Shown here piece by piece: positions 26,618-35,178 of a stretch of DNA of 64,000 nucleotides (its first letter is position 1; each line of letters opens with the position of its first letter). The position numbers were made by a program, and so were the translations under genes. The notes beneath the pieces are model-generated. The model was not told where the DNA came from and made no database searches. It saw only the letters and a list, made by a program, of their open reading frames with translations. The DNA is from Cupriavidus taiwanensis (GTDB taxonomy: Bacteria; Pseudomonadota; Gammaproteobacteria; Burkholderiales; Burkholderiaceae), in assembly GCF_900250075.1 (NCBI RefSeq), contig NZ_LT977070.1, forward strand, positions 248,001 through 312,000, read 5' to 3'.

Positions 26618-26778
26618 CCATCTGGCAGTGCCGCATCTGTGGATTCGTCTATGAAGAAGCGCTTGGCATGCCCGAGCACGGCATCGCGCCCGGCACACCG
26701 TGGGGCGCGGTCCCGCCGGAATGGAGCTGCCCGGACTGCGGCATGGCGAAAGCGGATTTCGACATGGTTGCGCTATAG
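26614..26778 (+). CDS. Rubredoxin
   Basis: This 54-residue one-iron electron carrier has the two iron-binding pairs CRICGFVY and CPDCGMAKADF. The conserved centre (GTPWGAVPPEWSCP) is typical of rubredoxins that serve oxygenases. It overlaps the preceding gene by four bases, so the two are probably translated together. No rubredoxin reductase is in the window. Confidence 0.93.
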   Translation: MTIWQCRICGFVYEEALGMPEHGIAPGTPWGAVPPEWSCPDCGMAKADFDMVAL

Positions 26779-26799
26779 GCGGCAAGGGGTGGATGAGGG

Positions 26800-27633
26800 C
26801 TAAGGCTTGGCGCCCCCGCCCTCGTCATCGTGCAGATGCTCGATGATCGCCGCCACCCGGTCCCCCAGGTACTTGTTGGCCGAGATCTCCAGCGCCCGCA
26901 TCATCTCGGTCTCGGCCATCACCAGCGCCAGCGGGCGGATGCGCCACAGGATATCGACCAGCCGCGGCACGTCCTGCGGCGGCGGCAGCTTGCCCTCGCC
27001 GAAGCGGTCCAGCTCGCGCACCACGGTGGCGACGATCTGGTCCGACACCGCCTGGAAATGCCCGCGTGACTGCGCGATGATCTCCAGCACGTCTTCCAGC
27101 GCAAAGCCCGCGTGGGCGATCTCGGCCCCGGCGGCCAGCGCGCGCGGGCTGCGTGCCAGGTAGCCCAGCCCGTCCGGTTCCAGCAGCCCCAGCGAGATCG
27201 CCTTGGCCAGCGCTGGGCGCGAGATCGCCCGGCCGAACAGCCGCGCCAGCGCCAGGTAGGAATAGTGGCGCGGGGTCTCGTTGGTCCATGGGCTGCTGAT
27301 CGCGGTTTCCAGCCCAAGGATGGAGCGCAGGTCATGCCCTTCGACGATGGCCTTGAGCAGTTCGGTGATATTGGCCAGCGTGTAGCCGCGCGCCAGCAGG
27401 TGGTGGATCAGCTTGAGCCGTCCCAGGTGCGCCTGCGTGTAGATGCCCACGCGCCCGCGCCGCTGCGGCGGGTCGATCAGGCCGCGGTCCTGGTACGAGC
27501 GCACGTTGCGCACCGTGGTGCCGGCCACGCGCGCCAGTTCGTCGATGGTGTATTCCGGGGCAGGCGGCGGTCCGGCTGCGGCGGACCCCGGGCGGGACGG
27601 AGGCGAGGGTTGGCGGCGCCGGGTCAGTGTCAT
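26800..27633 (-). CDS. MerR-family transcriptional regulator
   Basis: This 277-residue regulator has an N-terminal MerR winged helix (YTIDELARVAGTTVRNVRSY, then GLIDPPQRRGRVGIYTQAHL) and a long helical C-terminal domain (about 180 residues) without metal-binding cysteines. It is convergent with the rubredoxin gene and divergent from the LysR gene, so it may control either. The first 25 residues are Pro/Arg-rich and possibly not all translated. Confidence 0.85.
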   Translation of the reverse strand: MTLTRRRQPSPPSRPGSAAAGPPPAPEYTIDELARVAGTTVRNVRSYQDRGLIDPPQRRGRVGIYTQAHLGRLKLIHHLLARGYTLANITELLKAIVEGHDLRSILGLETAISSPWTNETPRHYSYLALARLFGRAISRPALAKAISLGLLEPDGLGYLARSPRALAAGAEIAHAGFALEDVLEIIAQSRGHFQAVSDQIVATVVRELDRFGEGKLPPPQDVPRLVDILWRIRPLALVMAETEMMRALEISANKYLGDRVAAIIEHLHDDEGGGAKP

Positions 27634-27726
27634 GCCGAAAATTCTAACCGAGGAACGCGGCCGCCAAAGTGGCGGCGGGTTTTGCCGATAATGAAGGCCT
27701 TGCCCCCAACCCTGACCGCCGTTTCC

Positions 27727-28692
27727 ATGCATATCCGCTGGCTCGAAGACTTCGTCTGCCTGGCCCAGGCCGGCAGCCTCGCGCGCGCCGCCGAGCTGCG
27801 CAACGTGACCCCGCCCGCCTTTGGCCGGCGCATGCAGGCACTGGAGGTCTGGGCCGGTGCCCCGCTGATCGACCGCAGCGCCTTCCCGGTGCGGCTGACC
27901 GCCGAAGGGCGCCAGTTCCTGGAAGCGGCGCAGAGCGCGCTGCGCACCCTCGACGATACCCGCCTGGCGCTGCGCGCCGCCCACCGCGCCGACGCCAGCA
28001 CCGTGACCATTGCCACCGGCAAGACGCTCGCGCGCTCGATGGTGCCGGCCTGGCTCGCGGGCCTGCGCGAGGCGCTGCGCCAGGATCCCGCCGCGGCGGG
28101 TTTCCGCACGCGCCTGTCGACCTTCCCGATGCACGACGCGCTGGCGATGTTCGCCGAGGGCGATGCCGACTTCCTGCTGTGCTACAGCCCGCCCGACCTG
28201 CCGGTGATGCTGGACGACGCGCGCTACCAGTTCCACCTGGCCGGCGTGGAGCGGCTGGTGTGCGTCAGCGCGGCCGACGCGCGCGGCGCGCCGCTGCACC
28301 GGCTGGGCACGGGCAAGGTCGCCGGCAAGACCGCGCCCGCGCCGGTGCCGATGATCGCCTACGCCGAGACCCTGACGCTGGGCCGCATGGTCAACCAGGA
28401 GATCGCGCGCCGCAAGCTGGCGCCGCGCCTGGACGTGATCGCGGTCAGCGACTTTGCCGAGTCGGTGCACGAGATGGTGCGCCAGCGCATGGGCCTGGCC
28501 TGGCTGCCCGCGCGGCTGATTGCCGACGACCTGCGCGACGGCCGGCTGGTGCGCGCCATCGCCGCCGCGCGCGGGCACGACGGTGCTGACGGCGGCGACC
28601 TGGCGCTCGACATCCGCCTGTACCGCCCGCGCGCGCCCATGCGGCCGCTGGCCGAGGCCTTCTGGCAGGCGGCGGTGCAGGCGCCCCGCTGA
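27727..28692 (+). CDS. LysR-family transcriptional regulator
   Basis: This 321-residue regulator has an N-terminal helix-turn-helix (MHIRWLEDFVCLAQAGSLAR, then NVTPPAFGRRMQALEVWAG) and the periplasmic-binding-like effector domain (VTIATGKTLARSMVPAWLAG). ATG 27727 gives the usual LysR N-terminus; an upstream ATG at 27691 is in frame but adds an atypical leader. It precedes a TctC-type binding protein and probably controls it. Confidence 0.9.
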   Translation: MHIRWLEDFVCLAQAGSLARAAELRNVTPPAFGRRMQALEVWAGAPLIDRSAFPVRLTAEGRQFLEAAQSALRTLDDTRLALRAAHRADASTVTIATGKTLARSMVPAWLAGLREALRQDPAAAGFRTRLSTFPMHDALAMFAEGDADFLLCYSPPDLPVMLDDARYQFHLAGVERLVCVSAADARGAPLHRLGTGKVAGKTAPAPVPMIAYAETLTLGRMVNQEIARRKLAPRLDVIAVSDFAESVHEMVRQRMGLAWLPARLIADDLRDGRLVRAIAAARGHDGADGGDLALDIRLYRPRAPMRPLAEAFWQAAVQAPR

Positions 28693-28720
28693 ACCGTCCC
28701 CCGCGCTGATATTGCCGCCA

Positions 28721-28735
28721 TTGCCGAATCGGCAA
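28721..28735. promoter_or_regulatory. Candidate LysR-type operator
   Basis: TTGCCGAATCGGCAA is a perfect inverted repeat (6-bp arms, 3-base centre) of the T-N11-A kind. It sits between the LysR gene and tctC-type gene, about 90 bases before the latter. Further TTGCC copies flank it. Confidence 0.45.
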
Positions 28736-28822
28736 CCGGGGTTGCCAAAGCCGCACGCCGCGCCGGTCCCGCGCTTCTAACATCGGTCCACAACCATGAT
28801 TCCGGGACCCCGAGCCAATACC

Positions 28823-29809
28823 ATGAAGACCACCCTGCGCGCGGCCGCTGCCGCACTCTGCCTTGCTGCTTGCGCCGGCGCCGTTTCCACCGCCGCCGCC
28901 GCGACCGATGCCTGGCCTGGCAAGCCGATCACGCTGGTGGTGGGCTACACCGCCGGCGGCAGCGTCGACCTGGTGGCCCGCACCATCGCCCCGGAACTGG
29001 GCAAGCGCCTGGGCCAGAGCGTGGTGATCGAAAACCTGGGCGGCGCCGGCGGCACCATCGGCGCGTCCAAGGTGGTCAAGGCCGAGGCCGACGGCTACAC
29101 GCTGCTGATGGGCTCGGGCAGTGAAGTGTCGATCGCCCGCCTGACCAACCCGGCGGTGCGCTACGACGGCGAGAAGGACCTGGCGCCGGTGACCTTTGTC
29201 GGCACCCAGCCGATGGTGCTGGTCGGCAAGCCCGGCCTGCCGGCCAAGAACGCCGCCGAGCTGATCGCGCTGGCCAAGGCCCAGCCGGGCAAGCTGGCCT
29301 ACGCCTCGTCCGGCGTCGGCACCCCGCTGAACCTGGCGGGCGAGCTGATCAAGCAGCAGGGCCAGGTCAATATCACCCATGTGCCCTACAAGGGCGCTTC
29401 AGCCATGGCGACCGACCTGCTCGGCGGCCAGATCGACCTGGCGGTGATGGTGCTGTCGTCGGCGCTGCCGCATATCCAGGCCAACCGCGTGCAGGCCTAC
29501 GGCGTGACCGGCGCCAAGCGCTCGCCGGTGGCGCCGAACGTGCCGGCGCTGGCCGAGACCCCGGCGCTCAAGGGGGTGGACATGGGCGTCTGGTTCGGCC
29601 TGATGGGCCCCGCCAAGCTGCCGCAGCCGGTGGTGGCGCGCCTGAACACCGAGATGCAGGCCGTGCTGGCGATGCCGGACGTGAAGAGGAAGCTGGCCGA
29701 GGCCGGCGTGGAAGTGGCGCCCGCCAATCCGGCGCAGTTCGGCAGCTTTATCAAGCGCGAGACCGGGCGCTATCGCACCATCGTGCAGACGGCGGGGATC
29801 CAGCAGTAA
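28823..29809 (+). CDS. TctC/Bug-family tripartite tricarboxylate-type binding protein
   Basis: This 328-residue periplasmic protein has a signal peptide ending near TAAAATDAWPGKPI. WPGKPITLVVGYTAGGSVD, the Bug signature, follows. It also contains KVVKAEADGYTLL, LAYASSGVGTPLNLAGEL and HVPYKGASAM, all standard for the family. Bug proteins are abundant in Cupriavidus and bind small carboxylates or amino acids. No TctA/TctB membrane genes are adjacent. It sits between LysR and an aspartoacylase-like gene, suggesting an N-acyl or carboxylate ligand. Confidence 0.93.
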   Translation: MKTTLRAAAAALCLAACAGAVSTAAAATDAWPGKPITLVVGYTAGGSVDLVARTIAPELGKRLGQSVVIENLGGAGGTIGASKVVKAEADGYTLLMGSGSEVSIARLTNPAVRYDGEKDLAPVTFVGTQPMVLVGKPGLPAKNAAELIALAKAQPGKLAYASSGVGTPLNLAGELIKQQGQVNITHVPYKGASAMATDLLGGQIDLAVMVLSSALPHIQANRVQAYGVTGAKRSPVAPNVPALAETPALKGVDMGVWFGLMGPAKLPQPVVARLNTEMQAVLAMPDVKRKLAEAGVEVAPANPAQFGSFIKRETGRYRTIVQTAGIQQ

Positions 29810-29918
29810 GGGGAATGGCGAGGCGGCGCCACTCCTTGCCGCCGCCTGCACACTCCCTGTCCCTATCACATGACCCGGCAGGCACTGACCTGCCAGGCAC
29901 CCTGAACGCACCGACTTC

Positions 29919-30896
29919 ATGACCCGCCAGCCCACCGCACCCCTCGAAGCCTACCCCGTCGACGTCGCCTTCCCCGACATCCGCCCCTACGCCGCCGGCA
30001 ACACCGGCATCCCCTACCTCTACACCTTCGACAGCGGCCAGCCCGGCCCGCATGTGATGGTCAACGCGCTGACCCACGGCAACGAGGTCTGCGGCGCCAT
30101 CGCCGTCAAGGCGCTGCTGGACCACGGCCTGCGTCCGCGCCGCGGCCGCCTGACGCTGGCCTTTGCCAACGTCGATGCCTACCACCGCTTCGATCCCGCC
30201 AGCCCGGATGCCTCGCGCTTCGTCGACCAGGACTTCAACCGGGTCTGGACCGCCAAGGTGCTCGATGACGCCAGGCGCGATTCATCGGAACTGCGCCGCG
30301 CACGCGCCATGCGCCCGGTGATCGATACCGTCGACCTGCTGCTGGACCTGCATTCCATGCATGAGAAGAGCCGGCCGCTGATCGTCTCCGGCCCGCTGGA
30401 CAAGGGCATCGCCCTGTCGCGCGCGCTGGGTGCGCCGGCCGATGTGATCGTCGACGAAGGCCACCCGGAAGGCCGCCGCATGCGCGACTACGATGGCTTC
30501 GGCGATGCCGCCAGCCCGCGCAATGCGCTGCTGATCGAATGCGGCCAGCACTGGGAACCGGCCGCCGTGACGGTGGCGCAGGACAGTACCGCGCGCTTCC
30601 TGCTGCATGCCGGCATCGTCGACGCAAGCGACCTGCCTGCCGGCTGGCTGCAGCCGCTGACCGCCGCGCAGCGCGTGGTGCGCGTGACCGAGCCGGTGGT
30701 GGCCACCAGCATGGAGTTCCGCTTTGCCGGCCCCTACACCGGGCTGGAGACCTTTACCGAGGCCGGGACCGTAATCGGCTGGCGCGACGGCGAGCCGGTG
30801 GTGACGCCGTATCCGGATTGCGTGCTGGTGATGCCGTCGCTGCGCCAGTTGCGCCCGGGCGTGACCGTGGTGCGCCTGGGCCGGCTGGAGCGCTGA
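29919..30896 (+). CDS. Succinylglutamate desuccinylase/aspartoacylase-family zinc amidohydrolase
   Basis: This 325-residue M14-like metalloenzyme has a zinc site with His and Glu in ALTHGNEVCG and a third ligand in LLLDLHSMHEKS, with the catalytic Glu probably in LIECGQHW. A beta-rich C-terminal domain follows (FRFAGPYTGLETFTEAGTVI). The family cleaves N-acyl amino acids. It follows the Bug gene by about 110 bases, so the pair may import and hydrolyse an acylated compound. The exact substrate is not evident. Confidence 0.85.
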   Translation: MTRQPTAPLEAYPVDVAFPDIRPYAAGNTGIPYLYTFDSGQPGPHVMVNALTHGNEVCGAIAVKALLDHGLRPRRGRLTLAFANVDAYHRFDPASPDASRFVDQDFNRVWTAKVLDDARRDSSELRRARAMRPVIDTVDLLLDLHSMHEKSRPLIVSGPLDKGIALSRALGAPADVIVDEGHPEGRRMRDYDGFGDAASPRNALLIECGQHWEPAAVTVAQDSTARFLLHAGIVDASDLPAGWLQPLTAAQRVVRVTEPVVATSMEFRFAGPYTGLETFTEAGTVIGWRDGEPVVTPYPDCVLVMPSLRQLRPGVTVVRLGRLER

Positions 30897-30997
30897 CCCG
30901 GGTACGCTGGGCCGGGAGCGGCTGCGCCCGGCAGGATGCGGTGCACAGGCTCATGGCGCGGCCCTCCGGTTGACTGTAGGTGGGGTAAGCGGAAGGG

Positions 30998-31540
30998 CTA
31001 GGCGGCCGGCGCGGGCGCCGTGTCCTCCGGCGGCGGAGGCGGCAGCATGCCGGGGAACAGTTGCTCGACCAGCTCATCGAGCTTGGACGACGGCTGCACG
31101 AAGTTGCTCAGGTTCAGCCCGCCGGCGCTGCGGTTGGCGTTGTAGATGGCCTTGCCGACCCGGTCGCCATTGAGAAACACGGTGATGTCGGCGTTGTTCA
31201 GGTAGGTCTTCCAGTACCAGGCGCCGCGCGCGGTGTACAGCGCCACCATCGGGCACGATGCGATCGAGGTCTGCGCCTGCAGCACCTTCACCTCGAAATT
31301 GCGCCGCCGCAGCGACGACAGGAAGTTCTCGACAAAGTCATTGCCGCTGACCGGGTTCACCACCACGCACAGCAGCGTGCCGTGGGCGCCGTAGTTGCCC
31401 AGCGGGCCGCCGCCGGCCGGCAGCTGGAACGCGACAACGGGATCGGTGGGGTCAAGGCGGTCGACCGGCGTCACGGCCTGGTAGGTCGAGCAGCCGGTGA
31501 GCAGCAGGCCCACGCAGGCCGTCAGCAGTGCATGGTTCAT
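30998..31540 (-). CDS. Small lipoprotein (Sbal_3080-like)
   Basis: This 180-residue lipoprotein has signal LLTACVGLLLTGC (lipobox LTGC). The mature part contains VENFLSSLRRRNFEVKVL and a C-terminal Pro-rich tail (PPPPPEDTAPAPAA). It looks like the Sbal_3080 lipoprotein group, function unknown. AGGAC precedes the ATG. Confidence 0.68.
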   Translation of the reverse strand: MNHALLTACVGLLLTGCSTYQAVTPVDRLDPTDPVVAFQLPAGGGPLGNYGAHGTLLCVVVNPVSGNDFVENFLSSLRRRNFEVKVLQAQTSIASCPMVALYTARGAWYWKTYLNNADITVFLNGDRVGKAIYNANRSAGGLNLSNFVQPSSKLDELVEQLFPGMLPPPPPEDTAPAPAA

Positions 31541-31681
31541 GGAATGTCCTGGGGGCTGGGCGGCGCGCCACGACAAGGCGCAATGGCCACCGCATACCTT
31601 CACACTGTAGGCGCCGGCAGGCCAATCCAATCGGCCGAACAGAAGCGCAAACCGGCCGCTTCTGGCGTGGCGGATGGCGCC

Positions 31682-31882
31682 TCAGCCGCCCGCGCCGCCC
31701 TGCGCCAGCCGGCCCACCAGCACCAGGCAGAGCGCGGCCAGGCACACACCGACCACCGCCACCTGCACGCGCGTCACGGGTTTGCCGCCGAACAGCGTCT
31801 GGCTGAGCCAGGCGGGCGAGATCACGCCGATGACGGTCGCCACCATGATCAGGATGGCAAGGACGGACAGCACGGAATGCAT
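31682..31882 (-). CDS. Small membrane protein, two predicted helices
   Basis: This 66-residue protein has helices at about 4-24 (VLSVLAILIMVATVIGVISP) and 41-60 (VQVAVVGVCLAALCLVLVG), with a short hydrophilic loop. GGAGTTA lies just upstream of the ATG. It lies between the lipoprotein and the OB-fold protein genes, on the same strand. I do not recognise a function. Confidence 0.62.
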   Translation of the reverse strand: MHSVLSVLAILIMVATVIGVISPAWLSQTLFGGKPVTRVQVAVVGVCLAALCLVLVGRLAQGGAGG

Positions 31883-31912
31883 GGCGGGTAACTCCGGAAT
31901 CGACGGGTTCGA

Positions 31913-32494
31913 TCAGTTGGCGCCGCCGCGCAGCAGGCAGTCGCGCAGCAGCGGCATGCCGTCGGCCAGGCCGGCGCCGTTGCACTCCACCGCCACCTTC
32001 TGGCCGCGCCGCACCATGGTGGCGCGCGCTTCCACTTCGCACTCGCGCCCGGCCGGTCCGCAGATCTGGCGCGGCAGCAGCAGCGCGCGCACATTGGCGC
32101 CGGGGTCGTTGGTGCGGATGTCGACAAAGACCTGCTCGCCCTCGCGGCGGATGCCGCTGGCCACGCCTTCGACGATCAGGTACTGGTCCAGGTAATTGCG
32201 ATCCGCTTGCGCGGCATTGTCGCGGTACGCCTTCAGCAGCGCATCGGCCTGCAGTTGCGGCAGGCGGTCGGCGGGGCGTTGCGGGTCGATGCTGACCGGG
32301 TCCAGCGTGCCGTTGCGCGGCACGCCGCGCACCTCGCTCGCCGGCACCGCGCTGGCCGCGGCCTGCGCATCGGTCGGCGTGTCGGGCACGGCGCCGCCGA
32401 CATCGTCGCGGCGGTCATTGCCGGCAAACCACAACATGCCAAGGACGGCCACGGCGACGATGGCAACGAGGATCTGCTGGGTGCGGTTCAACAT
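31913..32494 (-). CDS. Membrane-anchored OB-fold protein (tRNA_anti-like)
   Basis: This 193-residue protein has an N-terminal anchor (ILVAIVAVAVLGMLWFAG). The rest contains a small OB-fold resembling PF12869: LLKAYRDNAAQADRNYLDQY, LIVEGVASGIRREGEQVFVD, and two Cys (ICGPAGREC). Families of this kind are envelope proteins of unknown role. The start at 32494 directly precedes the hydrophobic segment. Confidence 0.7.
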   Translation of the reverse strand: MLNRTQQILVAIVAVAVLGMLWFAGNDRRDDVGGAVPDTPTDAQAAASAVPASEVRGVPRNGTLDPVSIDPQRPADRLPQLQADALLKAYRDNAAQADRNYLDQYLIVEGVASGIRREGEQVFVDIRTNDPGANVRALLLPRQICGPAGRECEVEARATMVRRGQKVAVECNGAGLADGMPLLRDCLLRGGAN

Positions 32495-32676
32495 CGGGAA
32501 GGTCCTGCGTAGTAAAAGCGGAAGGCGGAGGGCGAAGCGCGCATTATGCGCCCTGCCTGCCGCAAAAGCGCGCGATCGCCAGGCCCAGGGCCAGCGCGAC
32601 CATCGGGCGGCAGTCGCCCTTGTGCCGAAGGTGACGAGGGTCAGGCGCATGGAAGTAGCAATGGCCTGCCGTCGGG

Positions 32677-33546
32677 TCAGAAATTTTCCGGTGTGGACTT
32701 GTCCGAGTCGTTTTGTAACCGACGCTGTTCGCGTTCGATCTGCTTGATGCTCTTCTCCGGCGTGGGCAGCTTTTCGGGCATGGTGCCGCCAAGGTCCGCG
32801 ATGGTTTGCCGCACCTTTGCGCCCACCTCATAGTGGGTGTGGTTCGCTTGTTTCTTGCCCTGAACGCTCTCCCGGCGCAGCTTCTCTTCCGTCTGCGTTG
32901 CGCGGAACAGGTTAGCGGCCAGTTCCGTGCTGCCCATGTGGTCAAGGATCTTCTGACTCTTCTTCAGGCCTTTGGACGCGTGAATATCCTTGGCACCGAA
33001 GCCGCCATAAAGCCCCTTGTAGCCGTGGTCCTGGAATACCGCGTAGTCCATCGCCGTTTCAACGCCAGCGCTCTTGGCTGCAGCAGTCAACGCCTTGTTA
33101 TGCTCAGTCAACTCTCCGCGCAGCATCAAGCGGCGTCCATCTTCGGAGAGCTTGCGGAAGCGCGACGCCTCAGCCAACTCCTGTCGCCTGGTCTGAAGCG
33201 CGAAGTACGTTTGACCGTTGGCAATCACCGGCTTGGACGGGTCGCCGTTTTGCACGATCAGGTAACAGGCGTAGCGCGACAGACGAAAGTCCGCGATAGG
33301 CCGCTTCGCGCTCGATCCTATCTGGACCATCTTGGTGGTGTCACCGAAATGGTCAGGGACCTCATGTCCGGATTGGGTACAGGCGATCTTGGCCTTTTCG
33401 ACTACCTGGACGAAATTGCGCCAATCCTGGTAGTCCAGCAGTGGAGCCAGTTCTCGAGCGAACCAATACTCTTCGCCCGCTGAACCAACCTGCCTGATCC
33501 GCTCAAAGGACGGCGCGGATGGGGCTCCATCAATCGTATCGGACAT
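32677..33546 (-). CDS. dinD: DNA-damage-inducible protein D
   Basis: This 289-residue protein matches DinD, an SOS-induced protein that in E. coli inhibits RecA filament activity. Seen are SFERIRQVGSAGEEYWFARE, LLDYQDWRNFVQVVEKA (BRO-N-like), KRPIADFRLSRYACYLIVQN and ANLFRATQTEEKLRRE. GAGGAG precedes the ATG. A consensus LexA box lies 57 bases upstream of the start. It sits between accessory envelope genes and mnmE with no shared operon. Confidence 0.9.
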   Translation of the reverse strand: MSDTIDGAPSAPSFERIRQVGSAGEEYWFARELAPLLDYQDWRNFVQVVEKAKIACTQSGHEVPDHFGDTTKMVQIGSSAKRPIADFRLSRYACYLIVQNGDPSKPVIANGQTYFALQTRRQELAEASRFRKLSEDGRRLMLRGELTEHNKALTAAAKSAGVETAMDYAVFQDHGYKGLYGGFGAKDIHASKGLKKSQKILDHMGSTELAANLFRATQTEEKLRRESVQGKKQANHTHYEVGAKVRQTIADLGGTMPEKLPTPEKSIKQIEREQRRLQNDSDKSTPENF

Positions 33547-33602
33547 GGCGTAACTCCTCATCGAACCGGCATTGCTGACGAAGCGCCATTGTCTTACGTT
33601 TA

Positions 33603-33618
33603 CTGTATGGATGTACAG
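33603..33618. promoter_or_regulatory. LexA (SOS) box upstream of dinD
   Basis: CTGTATGGATGTACAG matches CTGT-N8-ACAG exactly. Its placement in front of dinD and the known SOS control of dinD make LexA regulation very likely. Confidence 0.85.
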
Positions 33619-33659
33619 TGCCGGCGATGGGCAGGCGGTTGCCCATGCCCCGCCTCTTC

Positions 33660-35087
33660 CTACTTCCCAATACAAAACCGCGTAAAAATCGTCCCCAGCA
33701 GATCATCGCTGGTGAACTCGCCGGTAATGCTGTTCAGGTGTTCCTGCGCCAGCCGCAGTTCTTCCGCGAACAGGTCCAGCGCCTGGGCCTGGCGCTGGCT
33801 TTGTTCGGCGGCCACGTCCAGGTGCGATTGCGCCTGCCGCAGCGCGGTCAGGTGCCGCTCGCGCGCGAGGAAGGTGCCTTCGTTGCCGGATTGCCAGCCC
33901 ACCAGCCGGAGCAGTTCGCGGCGCAGCAGTTCGATGCCGGCGCCGGTGCGCGCCGAGATCCAGATCTCGGTCGGGTTGGGGCCGTTGGCGGCGACCACGT
34001 GCGGGCGGTTGCCGCCGAACATGACCTCGCCCACCGCGGGGGCCTTGTCGATCTTGTTGACCACGCGCACGATCGGCGCGCCCGGCGGCAGCTGGCCGCT
34101 GAGCTTGTCGTCGATGGCGTCGTCGATCTCGGACAGGCCGTGGCGCAGGTAGTCGGTGGCGTCGACCAGGTGCAGCACGATGTCGGCGCGGCGGATGGCG
34201 TCCCAGGTGCGTTCGATGCCGATGCGCTCGACTTCGTCGGTGGCTTCCTCGCGCAGGCCGGCGGTGTCGATGATATGCAGCGGGATGCCGTCGATCTGGA
34301 TGGTCTCGCGCACGCGGTCGCGCGTGGTGCCGGCGATCGGCGTGACGATGGCCAGTTCCGCGCCGGCCAGCGCGTTCAGCAGCGACGACTTGCCCACGTT
34401 GGGCTGGCCCGCCAGCACCACCGACAGCCCCTCGCGCAGCAGCGCGCCCTGGCGCGCCTGCGCCAGCACCGCGCCAAGTTCATCGCGGATGGTGGCAAGC
34501 TGGCCGCGCGCGTCGGACTGCTCCAGGAAATCGATCTCTTCCTCGGGGAAATCCAGCGTGGCCTCGACCAGCATGCGCAGGTGGATGACCTTGTCCACCA
34601 GCTGGCGGATGGCGTTGGAGAACTCGCCCTCCATCGAGCGCGCGGCCGAGCGCGCCGCGGCCTCGGTGCTGGCTTCGATCAGGTCGGCCACGGCCTCGGC
34701 CTGGGCCAGGTCGAGCTTGTCGTTAAGGAAGGCGCGGCGCGTGAACTCGCCGGGTTCGGCCAGGCGCAGGCCGATGCCGTCGCCGGCCTGCAGGCAGCGC
34801 GTCAGCAGCATCTGCATCACCACCGGGCCGCCGTGGCCCTGCAGCTCCAGCACTTCCTCGCCGGTATAGGAGTTGGGCGCCGGGAAATACAGTGCCAGGC
34901 CGTGGTCGATGACCTTGCCGTTGCCATCGAGAAACGGCAGGTAGGTGGCGTGGCGCGGCTTCAGTGCCTGGCCGCAGACGGCGCGCATCACGGGGCCGAC
35001 ATCGGGGCCGGACACGCGCACCACGCCGATGCCGCCGCGGCCGGGCGCGGTGGCGATGGCGGCAATGGGAAGCTGGGGAGCAGTCAT
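33660..35087 (-). CDS. mnmE: tRNA uridine-5-carboxymethylaminomethyl modification GTPase
   Basis: This 475-residue GTPase (TrmE) works with MnmG to modify the wobble uridine of tRNA. The N-terminal folate-binding domain starts [20 protein letters not shown]. The G domain has [27 protein letters not shown] and NKID. The protein ends in the catalytic CIGK motif. It is the last of the rpmH-rnpA-yidD-yidC-mnmE series typical of oriC-proximal DNA, though several genes intervene between yidC and mnmE here. A hairpin (33627-33646, ATGGGCA/TGCCCAT) follows its stop without a T run. Confidence 0.97.
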   Translation of the reverse strand: MTAPQLPIAAIATAPGRGGIGVVRVSGPDVGPVMRAVCGQALKPRHATYLPFLDGNGKVIDHGLALYFPAPNSYTGEEVLELQGHGGPVVMQMLLTRCLQAGDGIGLRLAEPGEFTRRAFLNDKLDLAQAEAVADLIEASTEAAARSAARSMEGEFSNAIRQLVDKVIHLRMLVEATLDFPEEEIDFLEQSDARGQLATIRDELGAVLAQARQGALLREGLSVVLAGQPNVGKSSLLNALAGAELAIVTPIAGTTRDRVRETIQIDGIPLHIIDTAGLREEATDEVERIGIERTWDAIRRADIVLHLVDATDYLRHGLSEIDDAIDDKLSGQLPPGAPIVRVVNKIDKAPAVGEVMFGGNRPHVVAANGPNPTEIWISARTGAGIELLRRELLRLVGWQSGNEGTFLARERHLTALRQAQSHLDVAAEQSQRQAQALDLFAEELRLAQEHLNSITGEFTSDDLLGTIFTRFCIGK

Positions 35088-35178
35088 GGCGGTATTGTCG
35101 CAGATCGGGTGCGGTTGGCGTGGCACGCGCTGGAACACGCTGGAACGCTATGGCGGGCCGCCATGGCTGGCGGGACGG

